64,000 bases of DNA from Erythrobacter neustonensis (GCF_001663175.1 NZ_CP016033.1:2790001-2854000); one strand, 5' to 3'; positions 19,327-31,867 are shown, counted from the first letter of the stretch. Notes: generated by a model from the sequence alone, not told the origin. Made by a program: numbers and translations.

Positions 19327-20236
19327 AACCGCCCTTATCGCAGGCACACTGGCACTGTCCGCCTGCAGCAACAGCGCCGGTTCGGCCGACCTTGCCGCCA
19401 AGATTGAGGACGCGCAGCATTCGAGCGACATCGCCCGCTTCGGCGCCGTGTGCGAGGACGGCGACGATTGGGACAAGCCGACCGAGCCGTTCCAGATCCA
19501 CGGCGACACATGGTATGTCGGCACCTGCGGGATCACCGCGCTCTTGATCCGCGGGCGCGAGGGCGCGGTGCTGATCGACACCGGCACCGCCAAGGGGTCA
19601 GAGGCGGTCGCGGCCAACATCGCCAAGATCGGCGTCAAGCTGTCCGATGTGAAAGCGATCCTCGCCAGTCACGAGCATTTCGACCACGTTGGCGGCTTTG
19701 CCCGGATGCAGGGGCTGACCGGTGCTCCTGTGGTGGTGGGCGAAGGGGCCGCCGATGTGATCCGCACCGGGAAAGACGATCCGCGCGATCCGCAGGCGGG
19801 CCTCCACCCGCCGATGGCCCCCGTCACCGGGCCAATCCGCACTGTCAAAGACGGCGAGGTTGTGAAAATCGCCGGTCTGGAATTGACCGCGATCAATACG
19901 CCCGGCCACACCGTCGGCGCGGTGAGCTGGCAGTGGGAAAGCTGCGATGTCGGCGGCTGCCACACCATCGTCTATGCCGACAGCCTTTCTCCCGTCAGCG
20001 CCGATGCCTATCGCTTCACCGACCACCCCGATTACGTCGCGATGTTCCGCAAGGGGATCGCGCGGCTGCGCCCGCTTGCATGCACGATGCTGCTGACCCC
20101 GCACCCCTCGGCCAGCGACATGATCGCCCGCGCGGGCACCGGCACGCTTGCCGGCGGGATGACCTGCGCAGCCTATGCAGACAGCAAGACCAAGGCGCTG
20201 GATGGCCGGCTGGCCAAGGAAAAGGCCGCATCATGA
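19304..20236 (+). CDS. Metallo-beta-lactamase-fold lipoprotein, subclass B3-like
   Basis: 310 aa from the ATG at 19304. A TTG at 19316 has a better-placed GGAG site and would give a cleaner lipoprotein signal, so it may be the true start. The lipobox is LSAC (Cys21). All six B3 zinc ligands appear present: HEHFDH at 123-128, His202 in GHTVG and His267 in TPHPS. B3 enzymes hydrolyse beta-lactams, but close homologs include lactonases and enzymes with other substrates. Overlaps the SDR gene upstream and prmA downstream (ATGA). Confidence 0.87.
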   Translation: MEQALSAKTALIAGTLALSACSNSAGSADLAAKIEDAQHSSDIARFGAVCEDGDDWDKPTEPFQIHGDTWYVGTCGITALLIRGREGAVLIDTGTAKGSEAVAANIAKIGVKLSDVKAILASHEHFDHVGGFARMQGLTGAPVVVGEGAADVIRTGKDDPRDPQAGLHPPMAPVTGPIRTVKDGEVVKIAGLELTAINTPGHTVGAVSWQWESCDVGGCHTIVYADSLSPVSADAYRFTDHPDYVAMFRKGIARLRPLACTMLLTPHPSASDMIARAGTGTLAGGMTCAAYADSKTKALDGRLAKEKAAS

Positions 20237-21144
20237 GCACCACCTGGAAACTCACCGCCCACGCGCCCAAGCCCGTGGTGCAGGCCGCATTGCTCGCGCA
20301 TGATCTGATCGACGACTGGGATTACGAACTCGTCATTGCCGGGCGCGAGGAAGCCGAAGACAGGCCCGATGACTGGGTGCTCGAAGGCTGGTTCCCGAGA
20401 AAGCCCGGCAAGGCCGAGAAGGCCGCGCTCGCGGGGCTGTTCGAAGGCGAGGCTCCCGCGATCACGGTCGAGGAACTCCCGCCCGAGGACTGGGTGACGC
20501 TGAGCCAGCACAACGCGCCGCCGATCCGCGCCGGGCGTTTTCACGTGCACACGCCCGATTACCCCGCCGATCCCGCACTGATCGACTTCGTGATCCCCGC
20601 ATCCCAGGCCTTCGGCACCGGCCAGCACAAGACCACCGCGGGGTGCCTCGAAATGCTCGGCGCGATGAAGGCGAGCGGGGTTGCCGCGCGCAATGTCGCC
20701 GATATCGGGACGGGCACCGGACTGCTCGGCTTTGCCGCGCTGGCGCTGTGGCCGCGCGCGCTTCTCACGCTCACCGATATCGACCCGGTCTGCACCAGTG
20801 TGGTCGAGGAGAATGCGCGATTGAACGATGTGCCGATGGGCGCGGGCGCGGGCGAAGCGGTGATGATCGTTGCCGACGGGATGGACGATCCGCTGCTGCA
20901 ACTGCGCGGGCCGTATGACCTGTTGATCGCCAATATCCTCGCCGGTCCCCTCGTGAGCCTTGCCCCCGATTTCGCGCGCGCGGTGCCGCCGGGCGGGCAC
21001 CTGCTGCTCGCCGGATTGCTCGCCGGCGAACAGGAGGCCGCGGTCAAGCGCGCGATGAACCTTGCCGGTTTCCGCATGGCCGCGCGGCTGCAACGCGGCG
21101 ACTGGGCGATCCTGTGGCTGCGCCGGCGGCAGGCGCGACGCTGA
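20233..21144 (+). CDS. prmA: Ribosomal protein L11 methyltransferase
   Basis: 303 aa from the ATG at 20233, which overlaps the stop of the preceding gene. AFGTGQHKTT, ADIGTGTGLLG (SAM motif I) and LIANILAGPL are the diagnostic PrmA segments. It trimethylates lysines of ribosomal protein L11. The N-terminal about 110 residues form the substrate-recognition domain. Coupling to a B3-like hydrolase has no obvious functional logic. Confidence 0.93.
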   Translation: MSTTWKLTAHAPKPVVQAALLAHDLIDDWDYELVIAGREEAEDRPDDWVLEGWFPRKPGKAEKAALAGLFEGEAPAITVEELPPEDWVTLSQHNAPPIRAGRFHVHTPDYPADPALIDFVIPASQAFGTGQHKTTAGCLEMLGAMKASGVAARNVADIGTGTGLLGFAALALWPRALLTLTDIDPVCTSVVEENARLNDVPMGAGAGEAVMIVADGMDDPLLQLRGPYDLLIANILAGPLVSLAPDFARAVPPGGHLLLAGLLAGEQEAAVKRAMNLAGFRMAARLQRGDWAILWLRRRQARR

Positions 21145-21220
21145 TCCACCGCAGATCGCGGCCTTGCGGCGCATCATCGCATCGCAGGCGGACACACGGA
21201 ACACCGCGGCGGCAGGCCGG

Positions 21221-21256
21221 TTGAGGCGGGGAACACGCCCTTCCCCCCGCCTTCAA
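21221..21256 (+). promoter_or_regulatory. Hairpin overlapping the ribosome site of the next SDR gene
   Basis: TTGAGGCGGGG pairs with CCCCGCC-T-TCAA (one bulged T). The 3' arm runs into the AAGGAA ribosome-binding site at 21255-21260. It could be a weak terminator for prmA or a translational control element. There is no T-tract. Confidence 0.35.
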
Positions 21257-21269
21257 GGAACTCCAATCC

Positions 21270-21941
21270 ATGTCCCGCACACTGCTTATCACCGGTGCCT
21301 CGTCAGGCATCGGCGCCGCCACCGCCCGCTCTGCTGCTGCCAAGGGCTGGAACGTCGCGCTGCTCGCCCGGTCCGAAGACAAGCTGTCCGCGCTGGCCGA
21401 AGACATCGGCGATGCCGCGCTGGCGGTCGCCTGCGATGTGACCGACCGCGATGCGCTGGCCGATGCCTTTGCCAAGGTTGCCGACAAGTTCGGCGGCATC
21501 GACGCGGTCTTCGCCAATGCCGGCAAGGGCACCGACAAGCCGGGGATCGAGAACGGCGATCCCGATGATTGGCACGCGATGATCCATCTCAACATCCTCG
21601 GCGTGCTCTATGCCGCGCACACCGCGATGCCGTACTTGCGCAAGACCAAGGGCCATTTCATCCTGACGGGATCGAAGGCCGGACGCGATCATATGAAAGG
21701 ATCGGTCTATTCGGCGACAAAGTGGTTCGTCCACGGCCTGTCCGAAAACATCGCCGAAGAAATGCGCGAATGGGGCGGGCGCGCGACCGTGATCGCACCC
21801 GGCATGGTCAACACCGCTTTCTTCGATGAAGCCAAGCCCACCAAGCTTCAGCCCGAGGATATCGCCGGCGCGGTGATGTTCGCGCTCGAACAATCCGAAA
21901 CCTCGGCGGTGCGCGAGATTTACCTGATGCCGACCGATTAA
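21270..21941 (+). CDS. SDR family oxidoreductase
   Basis: 223 aa with TGASSGIG at about residues 8-15, ANAGKG near 84 and YSATK near 149. Short for the family but complete. An AAGGAA ribosome site precedes the ATG. The stop overlaps the stop of the convergent CinA-like gene by three bases (TTAA shared). Substrate unknown. Confidence 0.88.
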   Translation: MSRTLLITGASSGIGAATARSAAAKGWNVALLARSEDKLSALAEDIGDAALAVACDVTDRDALADAFAKVADKFGGIDAVFANAGKGTDKPGIENGDPDDWHAMIHLNILGVLYAAHTAMPYLRKTKGHFILTGSKAGRDHMKGSVYSATKWFVHGLSENIAEEMREWGGRATVIAPGMVNTAFFDEAKPTKLQPEDIAGAVMFALEQSETSAVREIYLMPTD

Positions 21942-22434
21942 GCGCGGGCGAGCGCGTCTTCGAGCAGCGCGAGCGCGTTGCGGGTAAAGGCGGCCATGTT
22001 GGCGATCCGGTCATCGCTGGCGGTGTCGATCTGGCGGGTGTGCTCGCCCCCCGGCCCCGCCAGCGCGGCGACGCTGCGCCCCGACGGCGCGCCGCTGGGA
22101 TGGGCCGATCCACCCACCGATCCGCTTTCCGCAAGGCCCCAGTCGCTACGGAAATTGGCAGCGATGCTGCGCGCCTGTAGCAAGGCATATTCCTCGCTCG
22201 CGCCGCGCATCCCTTCGTAAGCCTCGCGCGGGAGGCCGAACAGCACGTCGCGCGCGCGGAAGGAATAGACCACCCCGCCCCCCTTGAACACATCGAGCGC
22301 ACCGGGAACGGTGAGCATCGCCGCCGCGATCAGCCCGCCGGTCGCGCCGTCCGCCACGGCGAGCTTTTCGCCGCGGCTGCGCAGCATTTGCGCGATCCGC
22401 ACGGCCTGCGGGTGCAGTTCGCGCAGCAGATCCA

Positions 22435-22435
<1 letters not shown>
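21938..22435 (-). CDS. CinA C-terminal domain protein (nicotinamide-nucleotide amidohydrolase family)
   Basis: 165 aa corresponding to the stand-alone CinA C-terminal domain (PncC-like): LAVADGATGGLIAAAMLTVPGA and FKGGGVVYSFRARDVLFG resemble the family, with GLAESGSVGG in the second half. PncC converts NMN to NaMN and salvages the NMN made by NAD-dependent DNA ligase. That fits the position directly after ligA (1-base overlap, TGATG). The usual serine in the first motif (ESxTGG) reads DGATGG here, so activity is not certain. Confidence 0.82.
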
Positions 22436-25423
<2,988 letters not shown>

Positions 25424-25424
25424 C

Positions 25425-27092
25425 TCACACCCCTTCCAGCAAACGATCCGCCTGCGCGCGCGCTTCGGGCGTGACTTCCGCGCCCGACAGCATCCGCGCG
25501 ATTTCCTCCTGCCGCCCGGCATGGTCGAGCAACACCACGCTGGTGCGCGTCACCGTGCCGCTCGATGCCTTGGCGATGAAATAGTGCTGGCTACCGCGCG
25601 CGGCGACCTGCGGGCTGTGCGTGACCGCAAGCAATTGCCCCTCGTTCGCCGCCAGCCGCGCGAGCCGTTCGCCAATCGCGCTGGCCACCGCGCCGCCCAC
25701 ACCGCGGTCGATCTCGTCGAAGATGATCGTCGCTGCGCCGCCCTTTTCCGCCAGCGCCACCTTCAGCGCGAGGATGAAGCGCGACAATTCGCCGCCGCTG
25801 GCAATCTTGCCCAGCGGCGCAAATGGCGCGCCGGGGTTGGTCGCGATCAGGAATTCCGCCGCATCCATCCCGTGTGCGTTCCAGCGATCTTCGGGCAGCG
25901 GCGTCAATTGCGTGCGGAACCGCGCGGCATCAAGTTTCAGCGGTGCCAATTCCGCCGCCACCGCCGCATCGAGCCGCGCGGCGCCCGCCGTCCGCACAGT
26001 GCGCGCCTGTTCGGCCATCGCGACATAGGCGGCGCGGGCCTCGCGCGCTGCCGCTTCGAGCGCGTCCAGTTGCGCCTCGCCCCCTTCGATCGCGTCCAAT
26101 CGGCTGCGCATCGTGCGCGCCAGTTCGGGCAAGTGATCGACCTCGCAGCGGTGCTTGCGTGCGGCGGCGCGCAGTTCGAACAACCGCGTTTCGGCGCGCT
26201 CCAGTTCGAGCGGATCGTGCACCAGCGCCTCGGCCGCGGAGCGCAGCTTGTCTTCGGCCTCGCTCGCTTCGATCACCGCGCGGTCCAATGCGGCCAGCGC
26301 CTCGGCCAGCAGCGGGTGCTGATCGGCGATCCGGTCGAGTTTGCGCGCAGCGACGCGCAAGCTCGCCAGCGGCGAATCCGATCCGTCCCACAAATGCCGC
26401 AGCGCATCGAGATCACCCGACAGCTTCTCGCCCTTCTGCATGTCGGCGCGGGCCAGCGCGAGGCGTTCCTCCTCGCCCGCCTGCGGTTCGAGCGCGGATA
26501 GTTCGGCCAGATGCGCGATCAGCAAGTCCTGATCGGTTCTGGCCTGTTCCACGGCATCGCGCGCCTGCGCCAACTGCGCTTCGGCGCGCGCCCAGTCGGC
26601 ATAGGCGCGTTCGAGCCCGGCAACTTCTGTCCCGGCATAGCGGTCGAGCAGCGCACGGTGACCGCGCGGGTTCACCAGTCCCCGATCATCGTGCTGGCCG
26701 TGCAGTTCGACCAGTGCGGGCGCCAACTCGCGCAGCAAGGCGACGCTCGCCGGCTGGTCGTTGATGAACGCCTTCGACCCGCCATCGGCCTTGACCTGTC
26801 GCCGGATCATCAGCGGTTCGCCCGGTTCGATCGTGATATCGGCATCGTCGAGCGCTGCGGCGATCGCAGGCGGCAGCGCAGCAAATTCGAAACTGGCGAT
26901 CACGCTCGCCTTGTCCTCACCGCTGCGCACCAGCGATGTTTCGGCGCGGTCGCCGAGGATCAGGCCCAGCGCATCGAGCAAAATCGACTTGCCCGCCCCG
27001 GTTTCCCCGGTGAGCACGCCAAGGCCGCGCGCGAAATCGAGATCGAGCGCTTCGATGAGGACGATGTTGCGGATCGAAAGACGGGTCAGCAT
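25425..27092 (-). CDS. recN: DNA repair protein RecN
   Basis: 555 aa SMC-like ATPase. Walker A GETGAGKS is at about residues 30-37, long coiled-coil arms occupy about 150-360, and the signature GELSRFILALK and Walker B IIFDEIDRGVGG lie near the C-terminus. It acts in double-strand break repair. First gene of the operon with the hydrolase, ligA and cinA. Confidence 0.95.
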   Translation of the reverse strand: MLTRLSIRNIVLIEALDLDFARGLGVLTGETGAGKSILLDALGLILGDRAETSLVRSGEDKASVIASFEFAALPPAIAAALDDADITIEPGEPLMIRRQVKADGGSKAFINDQPASVALLRELAPALVELHGQHDDRGLVNPRGHRALLDRYAGTEVAGLERAYADWARAEAQLAQARDAVEQARTDQDLLIAHLAELSALEPQAGEEERLALARADMQKGEKLSGDLDALRHLWDGSDSPLASLRVAARKLDRIADQHPLLAEALAALDRAVIEASEAEDKLRSAAEALVHDPLELERAETRLFELRAAARKHRCEVDHLPELARTMRSRLDAIEGGEAQLDALEAAAREARAAYVAMAEQARTVRTAGAARLDAAVAAELAPLKLDAARFRTQLTPLPEDRWNAHGMDAAEFLIATNPGAPFAPLGKIASGGELSRFILALKVALAEKGGAATIIFDEIDRGVGGAVASAIGERLARLAANEGQLLAVTHSPQVAARGSQHYFIAKASSGTVTRTSVVLLDHAGRQEEIARMLSGAEVTPEARAQADRLLEGV

Positions 27093-27292
27093 GGATTGTT
27101 TTCACGAATAGCGCAGCTTCGCACGCGCGTCACTCAGGCAGGTGGGCCAATCTGCGAACAACCGCAAGACGCGGCGCGCCGATTTTGTGGCGGTGCGTGC
27201 AATCCCGCCTTTTGAACAAATTAACCAAGCCGCCGATAAGGGAAGGGCACGCGATTGGGCAGCGCCCGCGAAGGGCAAAGAGGTTTGCGGCA

Positions 27293-29155
27293 ATGGACGT
27301 TACATTCCTGGTCTTGCCGGTATTGCTGGCGGTGGCAGGCGCGCTCGCGCTGATCGTGCTCGTCCGCCTTGCCATCAAACGCCGCAATGCCCGATCGGGG
27401 CCGCTGCGGGGTGACGATGATCCCGCGACATCGCCCGATCACGGCAGCGGCAGAAAGGCACGATCCGCGCCCGCCGCCGAGCCTGAAGCGGATGCGGCGC
27501 AGACCGCGCAGGCCTATGCCGCGCGGCTGGCGCGGGTGCGCGCTGCGCATCACCCCGGAGATGCCGCTCCTGCCGCTCCCGATAGCGATCATGATTCCGG
27601 CCCGGATGCCGCCGCGCACGATAATCGCGCCCAAAATCCCGAACCATCCGCCATGCAGGACGCCGTGCTGCCGCCCGAGCCGGAGCCACAGCCCATCGCC
27701 CCCGACCACGCCACCACCCTGCCCGAACCGGCCGAAAGCGTCACCGCGGTGCTGCGCCGGCAGGTGCCGCTGCGCAGCGATCCGCCGCGCTCGTGGCTGG
27801 GCGGATTGCCGATGATGCCCGAAAGCATCGCATGGCCGCGCGGGGTGGACGATCAATATCCGCAGCGCGGGGCCATCCCGCTGCATTTTCTGGCGCAGAT
27901 TGCCTGCGCAGATCTGCCTGCCGATCTGTGGGGCGGCATCGGGCCGCGCGATGGCTGGCTGCTGTTCTTCGTCAATCCCAACCATTTTTCCGCCGAGGAC
28001 GGCGATCTGCACCGCGTGATCCACATCACCGAAATCGGGCCGGAACGCCGCCCGCCCGATGATTGCGGCCCGGTGCACGACAAGGTCTATACTGGGGGCA
28101 GCTACAATTGGCTCGCCGCTGAAGACGTGCCGCCGGTCTGGCGGCGCTGGCCGGTCGATATCGTCACCATGCCCAATCGCCTGACGGTGCATGAAACCGA
28201 TGGGGCAAGCTGGAAATCGGCAAGCCCCGCCAATCTGTCCGAACTGCTTTATGCCGATGTGCCGCTAGCCGGGATCGACGATGCAACGCCTGCCCCCGCG
28301 CTGCGCCCGATGACCTTCGGACAGGCGAGAAGCGCGGTCGAAACGCTGGCGGCAAGCCTGCGCCGGTTACCGCGCGAACCGGTCGATCCCGAAGCCCGCG
28401 ATGCGCTGCTGGCCGAAGGCGGGCTGGCGCTGCTGATCGCCGAATGCGAACAGGCGCGCCTGCGACTGGGCGAAAGCGCGGCAGGCGATTTCAACGAAGG
28501 GCAGCAGCGTCGCCTCGCCTTTCTCGAAGCGGCCCCGGGGCGCTGGGCGCAGGGCGATGCCGATGCCTTGCTCGCCGACATTGCGGCGCTTCACGAAGCT
28601 TGGCTGGTGTGGCGCGAAAAGATTGCCGGTGGCTGCGACCAGATCGCTGCGATGCTTGCGCGCAGCGATCCCGATACCCCGCTGGGCGAAGATCACTGGC
28701 AGCAGCTCGCAGCGAGTTTTGCGGGCAAGCATTTCGACTATCTCGAACTGCGCCATATGCGGCACCGCGGCGATGGTTTTCCCGCGGCGCTGATGTCGCC
28801 GCGCGAAACGATCCTGATTGCGCCGCCGCGCGGGCTCGATCAGGTCGCGATCGAATATTATCTCGACCCTGCGCGGCGCGCGCTTCTGCCCGATGGCTAT
28901 GCCCGCGCGCAGGAACCCGGCTGGCGGTCGCTCTACAACAATCGGCCGCACCGGATGGGCGGTTATCATGACGGCGTGCAAAGCGATCCGATCGAGGACC
29001 CCGCGTTCGGCAAGCTGCTGCTGCTGCAACTTGCCAGCGACGATGCGATGGACTGGTGCTGGGGCGACGGGGGGGCCTATTATTTCTGGATCCGCCCCGA
29101 GCACCTTGCTGCGGGCGACTTCTCGCAGGTCGAGGTGTGGCTGGAATGCCATTGA
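27293..29155 (+). CDS. DUF1963 (YwqG-like) domain protein with N-terminal membrane anchor
   Basis: 620 aa from the ATG at 27293. One transmembrane helix (about residues 3-25) is followed by a low-complexity Ala/Pro/Asp/His linker to about residue 145. The DUF1963 domain then contains PQRGAIPLHFLAQI and GWLLFFVNPN, with a second YwqG-like half toward the C-terminus (KLLLLQLASDDAMDWCWGDGG). The function of the family is unknown. It is divergent from recN and lies with the following methyltransferase between two minus-strand genes (recN and bamD) that are often adjacent. Confidence 0.82.
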   Translation: MDVTFLVLPVLLAVAGALALIVLVRLAIKRRNARSGPLRGDDDPATSPDHGSGRKARSAPAAEPEADAAQTAQAYAARLARVRAAHHPGDAAPAAPDSDHDSGPDAAAHDNRAQNPEPSAMQDAVLPPEPEPQPIAPDHATTLPEPAESVTAVLRRQVPLRSDPPRSWLGGLPMMPESIAWPRGVDDQYPQRGAIPLHFLAQIACADLPADLWGGIGPRDGWLLFFVNPNHFSAEDGDLHRVIHITEIGPERRPPDDCGPVHDKVYTGGSYNWLAAEDVPPVWRRWPVDIVTMPNRLTVHETDGASWKSASPANLSELLYADVPLAGIDDATPAPALRPMTFGQARSAVETLAASLRRLPREPVDPEARDALLAEGGLALLIAECEQARLRLGESAAGDFNEGQQRRLAFLEAAPGRWAQGDADALLADIAALHEAWLVWREKIAGGCDQIAAMLARSDPDTPLGEDHWQQLAASFAGKHFDYLELRHMRHRGDGFPAALMSPRETILIAPPRGLDQVAIEYYLDPARRALLPDGYARAQEPGWRSLYNNRPHRMGGYHDGVQSDPIEDPAFGKLLLLQLASDDAMDWCWGDGGAYYFWIRPEHLAAGDFSQVEVWLECH

Positions 29156-29326
29156 TCCCATGGGATTATGCGAAAGGAGCGGCCCGGCCGCCGTGCCGGT
29201 GCCGGCGGGCGATGTTATGCCGCATCTCGTCGCCAATCGGAGCGCCGGGCGCTTGCCAAGCGTGATCGGATTTGCGAACGCGCGCCTTGCGCCTTTGCCG
29301 CAGTGGCGAAGATAACAAGGGATCGC

Positions 29327-29968
29327 GTGGCCTCCATGACTGTCAATAATATCGCGCGCGAAGGCAGATTGCGCCGCTGGAGCCGCGATCTGCGCCGGGT
29401 GCTGGGGCCGTGGGGCGTGTTCTTTCAGGGTTTTGTTGAGCATCCGCGGATGGTCGGTTCGATCATCCCCTCATCCCGCTTCACGATCGCGCGGATGCTG
29501 GCCCCGGTGGACTGGTCGGCGTGCAAGCTGTTCGTCGAATATGGCCCTGGCGTGGGCACCTTCTGCCGTCCGGTGCTCGACCGCTTGCCGCGCGACGGCA
29601 CAATGATCGTGATCGACACCAACCCACTCTATATCGACTATCTCAAGCGCACGATCACCGACAGCCGCTTTGTCGCGGTGCACGGATCGGCCGAGGATGT
29701 CGAAGATATCATCCGCGCGCACGGGCACGCGCATGCCGACTATGTCTTGTCCGGCCTGCCCTTCTCGACGCTGCCCGACGGGGTCGGCCCGGCGATTGCT
29801 GCGGCGACCGCGCGCGCGATCCGTCCGGGCGGCGCGTTTCTGACCTACCAGTTCAGCAAGGTCGCAGGAAATCTCAGCGCGCGGTATTTCGACCGCGTCG
29901 ACTGGGGTTTCGAATGGCTCAATATCCTGCCCTGCCATCTGGCATGGGCGTGGAAGCGCACGGACTGA
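29327..29968 (+). CDS. Class I SAM-dependent methyltransferase (phospholipid N-methyltransferase/rRNA dimethylase-like)
   Basis: 213 aa from a GTG at 29327, chosen because AAGGGA lies 4-6 bases upstream; an ATG at 29336 is the alternative. The N-terminus contains HPRMVGSIIPSS, then SAM motif I VEYGPGVGTF. The GSIIPSS/xEYGPGxGxF combination is found in the PmtA-like phosphatidylethanolamine N-methyltransferases and in proteins annotated as rRNA adenine dimethylase-like. A lipid-methylating role is possible but not provable here. Confidence 0.8.
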   Translation: MASMTVNNIAREGRLRRWSRDLRRVLGPWGVFFQGFVEHPRMVGSIIPSSRFTIARMLAPVDWSACKLFVEYGPGVGTFCRPVLDRLPRDGTMIVIDTNPLYIDYLKRTITDSRFVAVHGSAEDVEDIIRAHGHAHADYVLSGLPFSTLPDGVGPAIAAATARAIRPGGAFLTYQFSKVAGNLSARYFDRVDWGFEWLNILPCHLAWAWKRTD

Positions 29969-30012
29969 ACCCTCGCCTGCCGCGCCCTTGACGGGGCGCG
30001 GCGGCCGGGCCG

Positions 30013-30807
30013 TCAGGACGCCGAAACGCCGCTCGCGTTCTTGTCGACGAGCTTGAAGGCGCGCTCATACCATTCCGAACCCGGATAGTTCGCGCCGAGC
30101 ACCGCGGCATATTTCACCGCTTCCTCGCGCACGCCCAGCGCCAGGCTGGTCTCGGTCAGCCGGAACAATGCCTCGGGCGTGTGGCTGGTGGTCTGGAACT
30201 TCTCGACCACGTTGCGGAACCGGATGTCGGCGGCAAGCCACAGGCCCATCCGCTCGTAATGCCGGCCGATCTCCATTTCCTTGCCCGCGAGGTGATCGGC
30301 GACAAGGTCGAGCTTGAGCCGCGCGTCAGCCGCATATTCGGTCTGCGGGAAACGCCGGTTCACTTCGCGCAGCGCGGTCTGCGCCTGCTCGGTGATCTTC
30401 TGGTCGCGGTTCACATCGCTGATCTGCTCGTAATAGGAGAGCGCGATCAGATAATAGGCATAAGGCGCATCCTTGTTGCCCGGGTGGATCGACAGGAACC
30501 GCTGCGCGTTCTGGATCGCCTTGTTGTAATCGCGCGCGACATAATAGCTGAACGCGCTCATCAGCTGCGCCCGGCGCGCCCACGGCGAATAGGGGTGCTG
30601 CCGCTCCACCTCGTCGAACAGCGCCGCCGCCTGCAGCGTATTGCCCCGGTCGAGCCGCTTCTGCGCCTCGGCATAGAGCGATTCGACATCGCGCGCGACA
30701 TAGGCAACGTCCTTGCCCGCATCGTTGCTGGCGCAGGCCGAAAGGCTGGCGAAGGTGGCGGCGGCAAGCGCGGCGCGCGCGATCTGGCGGGGGAGATGTC
30801 TCGACAT
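30013..30807 (-). CDS. bamD: Outer membrane assembly lipoprotein BamD
   Basis: 264 aa from the ATG at 30807. Lipobox LSAC, then five TPR-like repeats (LYAEAQKRLDRGNTLQAAALF, ARRAQLMSAFSYYVARDYNKA and onward). BamD is the essential partner of BamA in inserting beta-barrels into the outer membrane. In many proteobacteria recN and ligA follow; here two opposite-strand genes intervene. Confidence 0.93.
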   Translation of the reverse strand: MSRHLPRQIARAALAAATFASLSACASNDAGKDVAYVARDVESLYAEAQKRLDRGNTLQAAALFDEVERQHPYSPWARRAQLMSAFSYYVARDYNKAIQNAQRFLSIHPGNKDAPYAYYLIALSYYEQISDVNRDQKITEQAQTALREVNRRFPQTEYAADARLKLDLVADHLAGKEMEIGRHYERMGLWLAADIRFRNVVEKFQTTSHTPEALFRLTETSLALGVREEAVKYAAVLGANYPGSEWYERAFKLVDKNASGVSAS

Positions 30808-30944
30808 GGCCAGCCGTATAACGAGGCCCGCGCTGAACGCCAAGTGAAGCTGCATACCCTCACGCCCACCGACCCCAGATTTTCCTACTGCGCGCTTTCC
30901 TGCTCCAACCGGCCCTTCGCGCCCCACCCTGCGAAAGGCCCGCC

Positions 30945-31844
30945 ATGACCCGCAAGTCCGACCCCCGCACCACCCGCCGCGCCGTCGATCCCGGCGAGCT
31001 GCCCGATTTCGCCCCCGTCCCGCGCCGGTGCAACCGCCACGACGGCTGGACTCCCGCCCGCCAGCGCGGCTTCATCGAAGCGCTCGCCGACACCGGCAGC
31101 GTCGAGGCCGCCGCGCGCGCGGTCGACATGAGCACCGAGGGCGCCTACCACCTGCGCCGCCAGCCGGGGGCCGAGGCGTTCCGCGCCGCCTGGGCCGCCG
31201 CGCTCGATCTCGGCGTCCAGCGGGTCGAGGATGTCGCGATGGACCGCGCCCTCAACGGCACCGAGGAACCCGTCTATTCCTATGGCAAGCTGATCGGCAC
31301 CCGGATCAAGCGCAACGACGGCCTCCTCATGTTCATCCTGCGCAACCGCGCCCCCGAACGCTTCGCCACCGGCGGCGGCGCACGGCGGCTCAACGCGGTC
31401 GACCGCCAGACGCTCGAACGGCACAAGAAACAATGGCGCAAGGAATGGGAGGCCGAACAGGGCTTCGTCTCGGCCGCCGACGTGCGCGCGAGCATCGATC
31501 GCAAGATCGAGGACATCCGCCGCCGCATCGAACGCGAACGCCCCCAACGCCGCGCGGTGCTCTCGGACGAGGCGCTCGCCGCCTTCGCGCATTTCTGTAG
31601 CTTACGCGACCGCGACCTCGCCGCCCACGGCGCGGACGCGCGCCTCGCCGCGATGGTCGAGGTGACCCTCGACACGCCGACGACGCATTTCGACCCGCCC
31701 GCCGTGCCTGCGCTGCCTGGGCCTTCGCAGGAGGAGGAGGCGCCGCCGCAGCATCCGCCCGAGGGGTACTCGTATGGCAAGCCGAAGCCCGCGCCGCCGC
31801 CCAAGACGCGCTGGACGATCAAGGATGACAGTTTTGAGCCTTAG
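30945..31844 (+). CDS. HTH-containing protein of unknown function
   Basis: 299 aa. The segment WTPARQRGFIEALADTGSVE plus AARAVDMSTEGAYHLRR (about residues 36-75) looks like a helix-turn-helix similar to those of phage terminase small subunits and resolvase-like regulators. A basic, charged helix (about 155-200) follows, then a Pro-rich C-terminal tail. The base composition is very GC-rich, like the host. No phage genes are nearby. Possibly a DNA-binding regulator; no function can be assigned. Divergent from bamD. Confidence 0.7.
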   Translation: MTRKSDPRTTRRAVDPGELPDFAPVPRRCNRHDGWTPARQRGFIEALADTGSVEAAARAVDMSTEGAYHLRRQPGAEAFRAAWAAALDLGVQRVEDVAMDRALNGTEEPVYSYGKLIGTRIKRNDGLLMFILRNRAPERFATGGGARRLNAVDRQTLERHKKQWRKEWEAEQGFVSAADVRASIDRKIEDIRRRIERERPQRRAVLSDEALAAFAHFCSLRDRDLAAHGADARLAAMVEVTLDTPTTHFDPPAVPALPGPSQEEEAPPQHPPEGYSYGKPKPAPPPKTRWTIKDDSFEP

Positions 31845-31867
31845 GCGGGGAAGGCTCGCAGCGGAGT

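Noticed and set aside
26545..26553. Second parS-like match (TGTTCCACG)
   Set aside because: Only a half site, inside the recN coding region; the other half does not match.
30945..31844. Prophage remnant
   Set aside because: Only a weak HTH resemblance; no capsid, portal, integrase or attachment repeats nearby.
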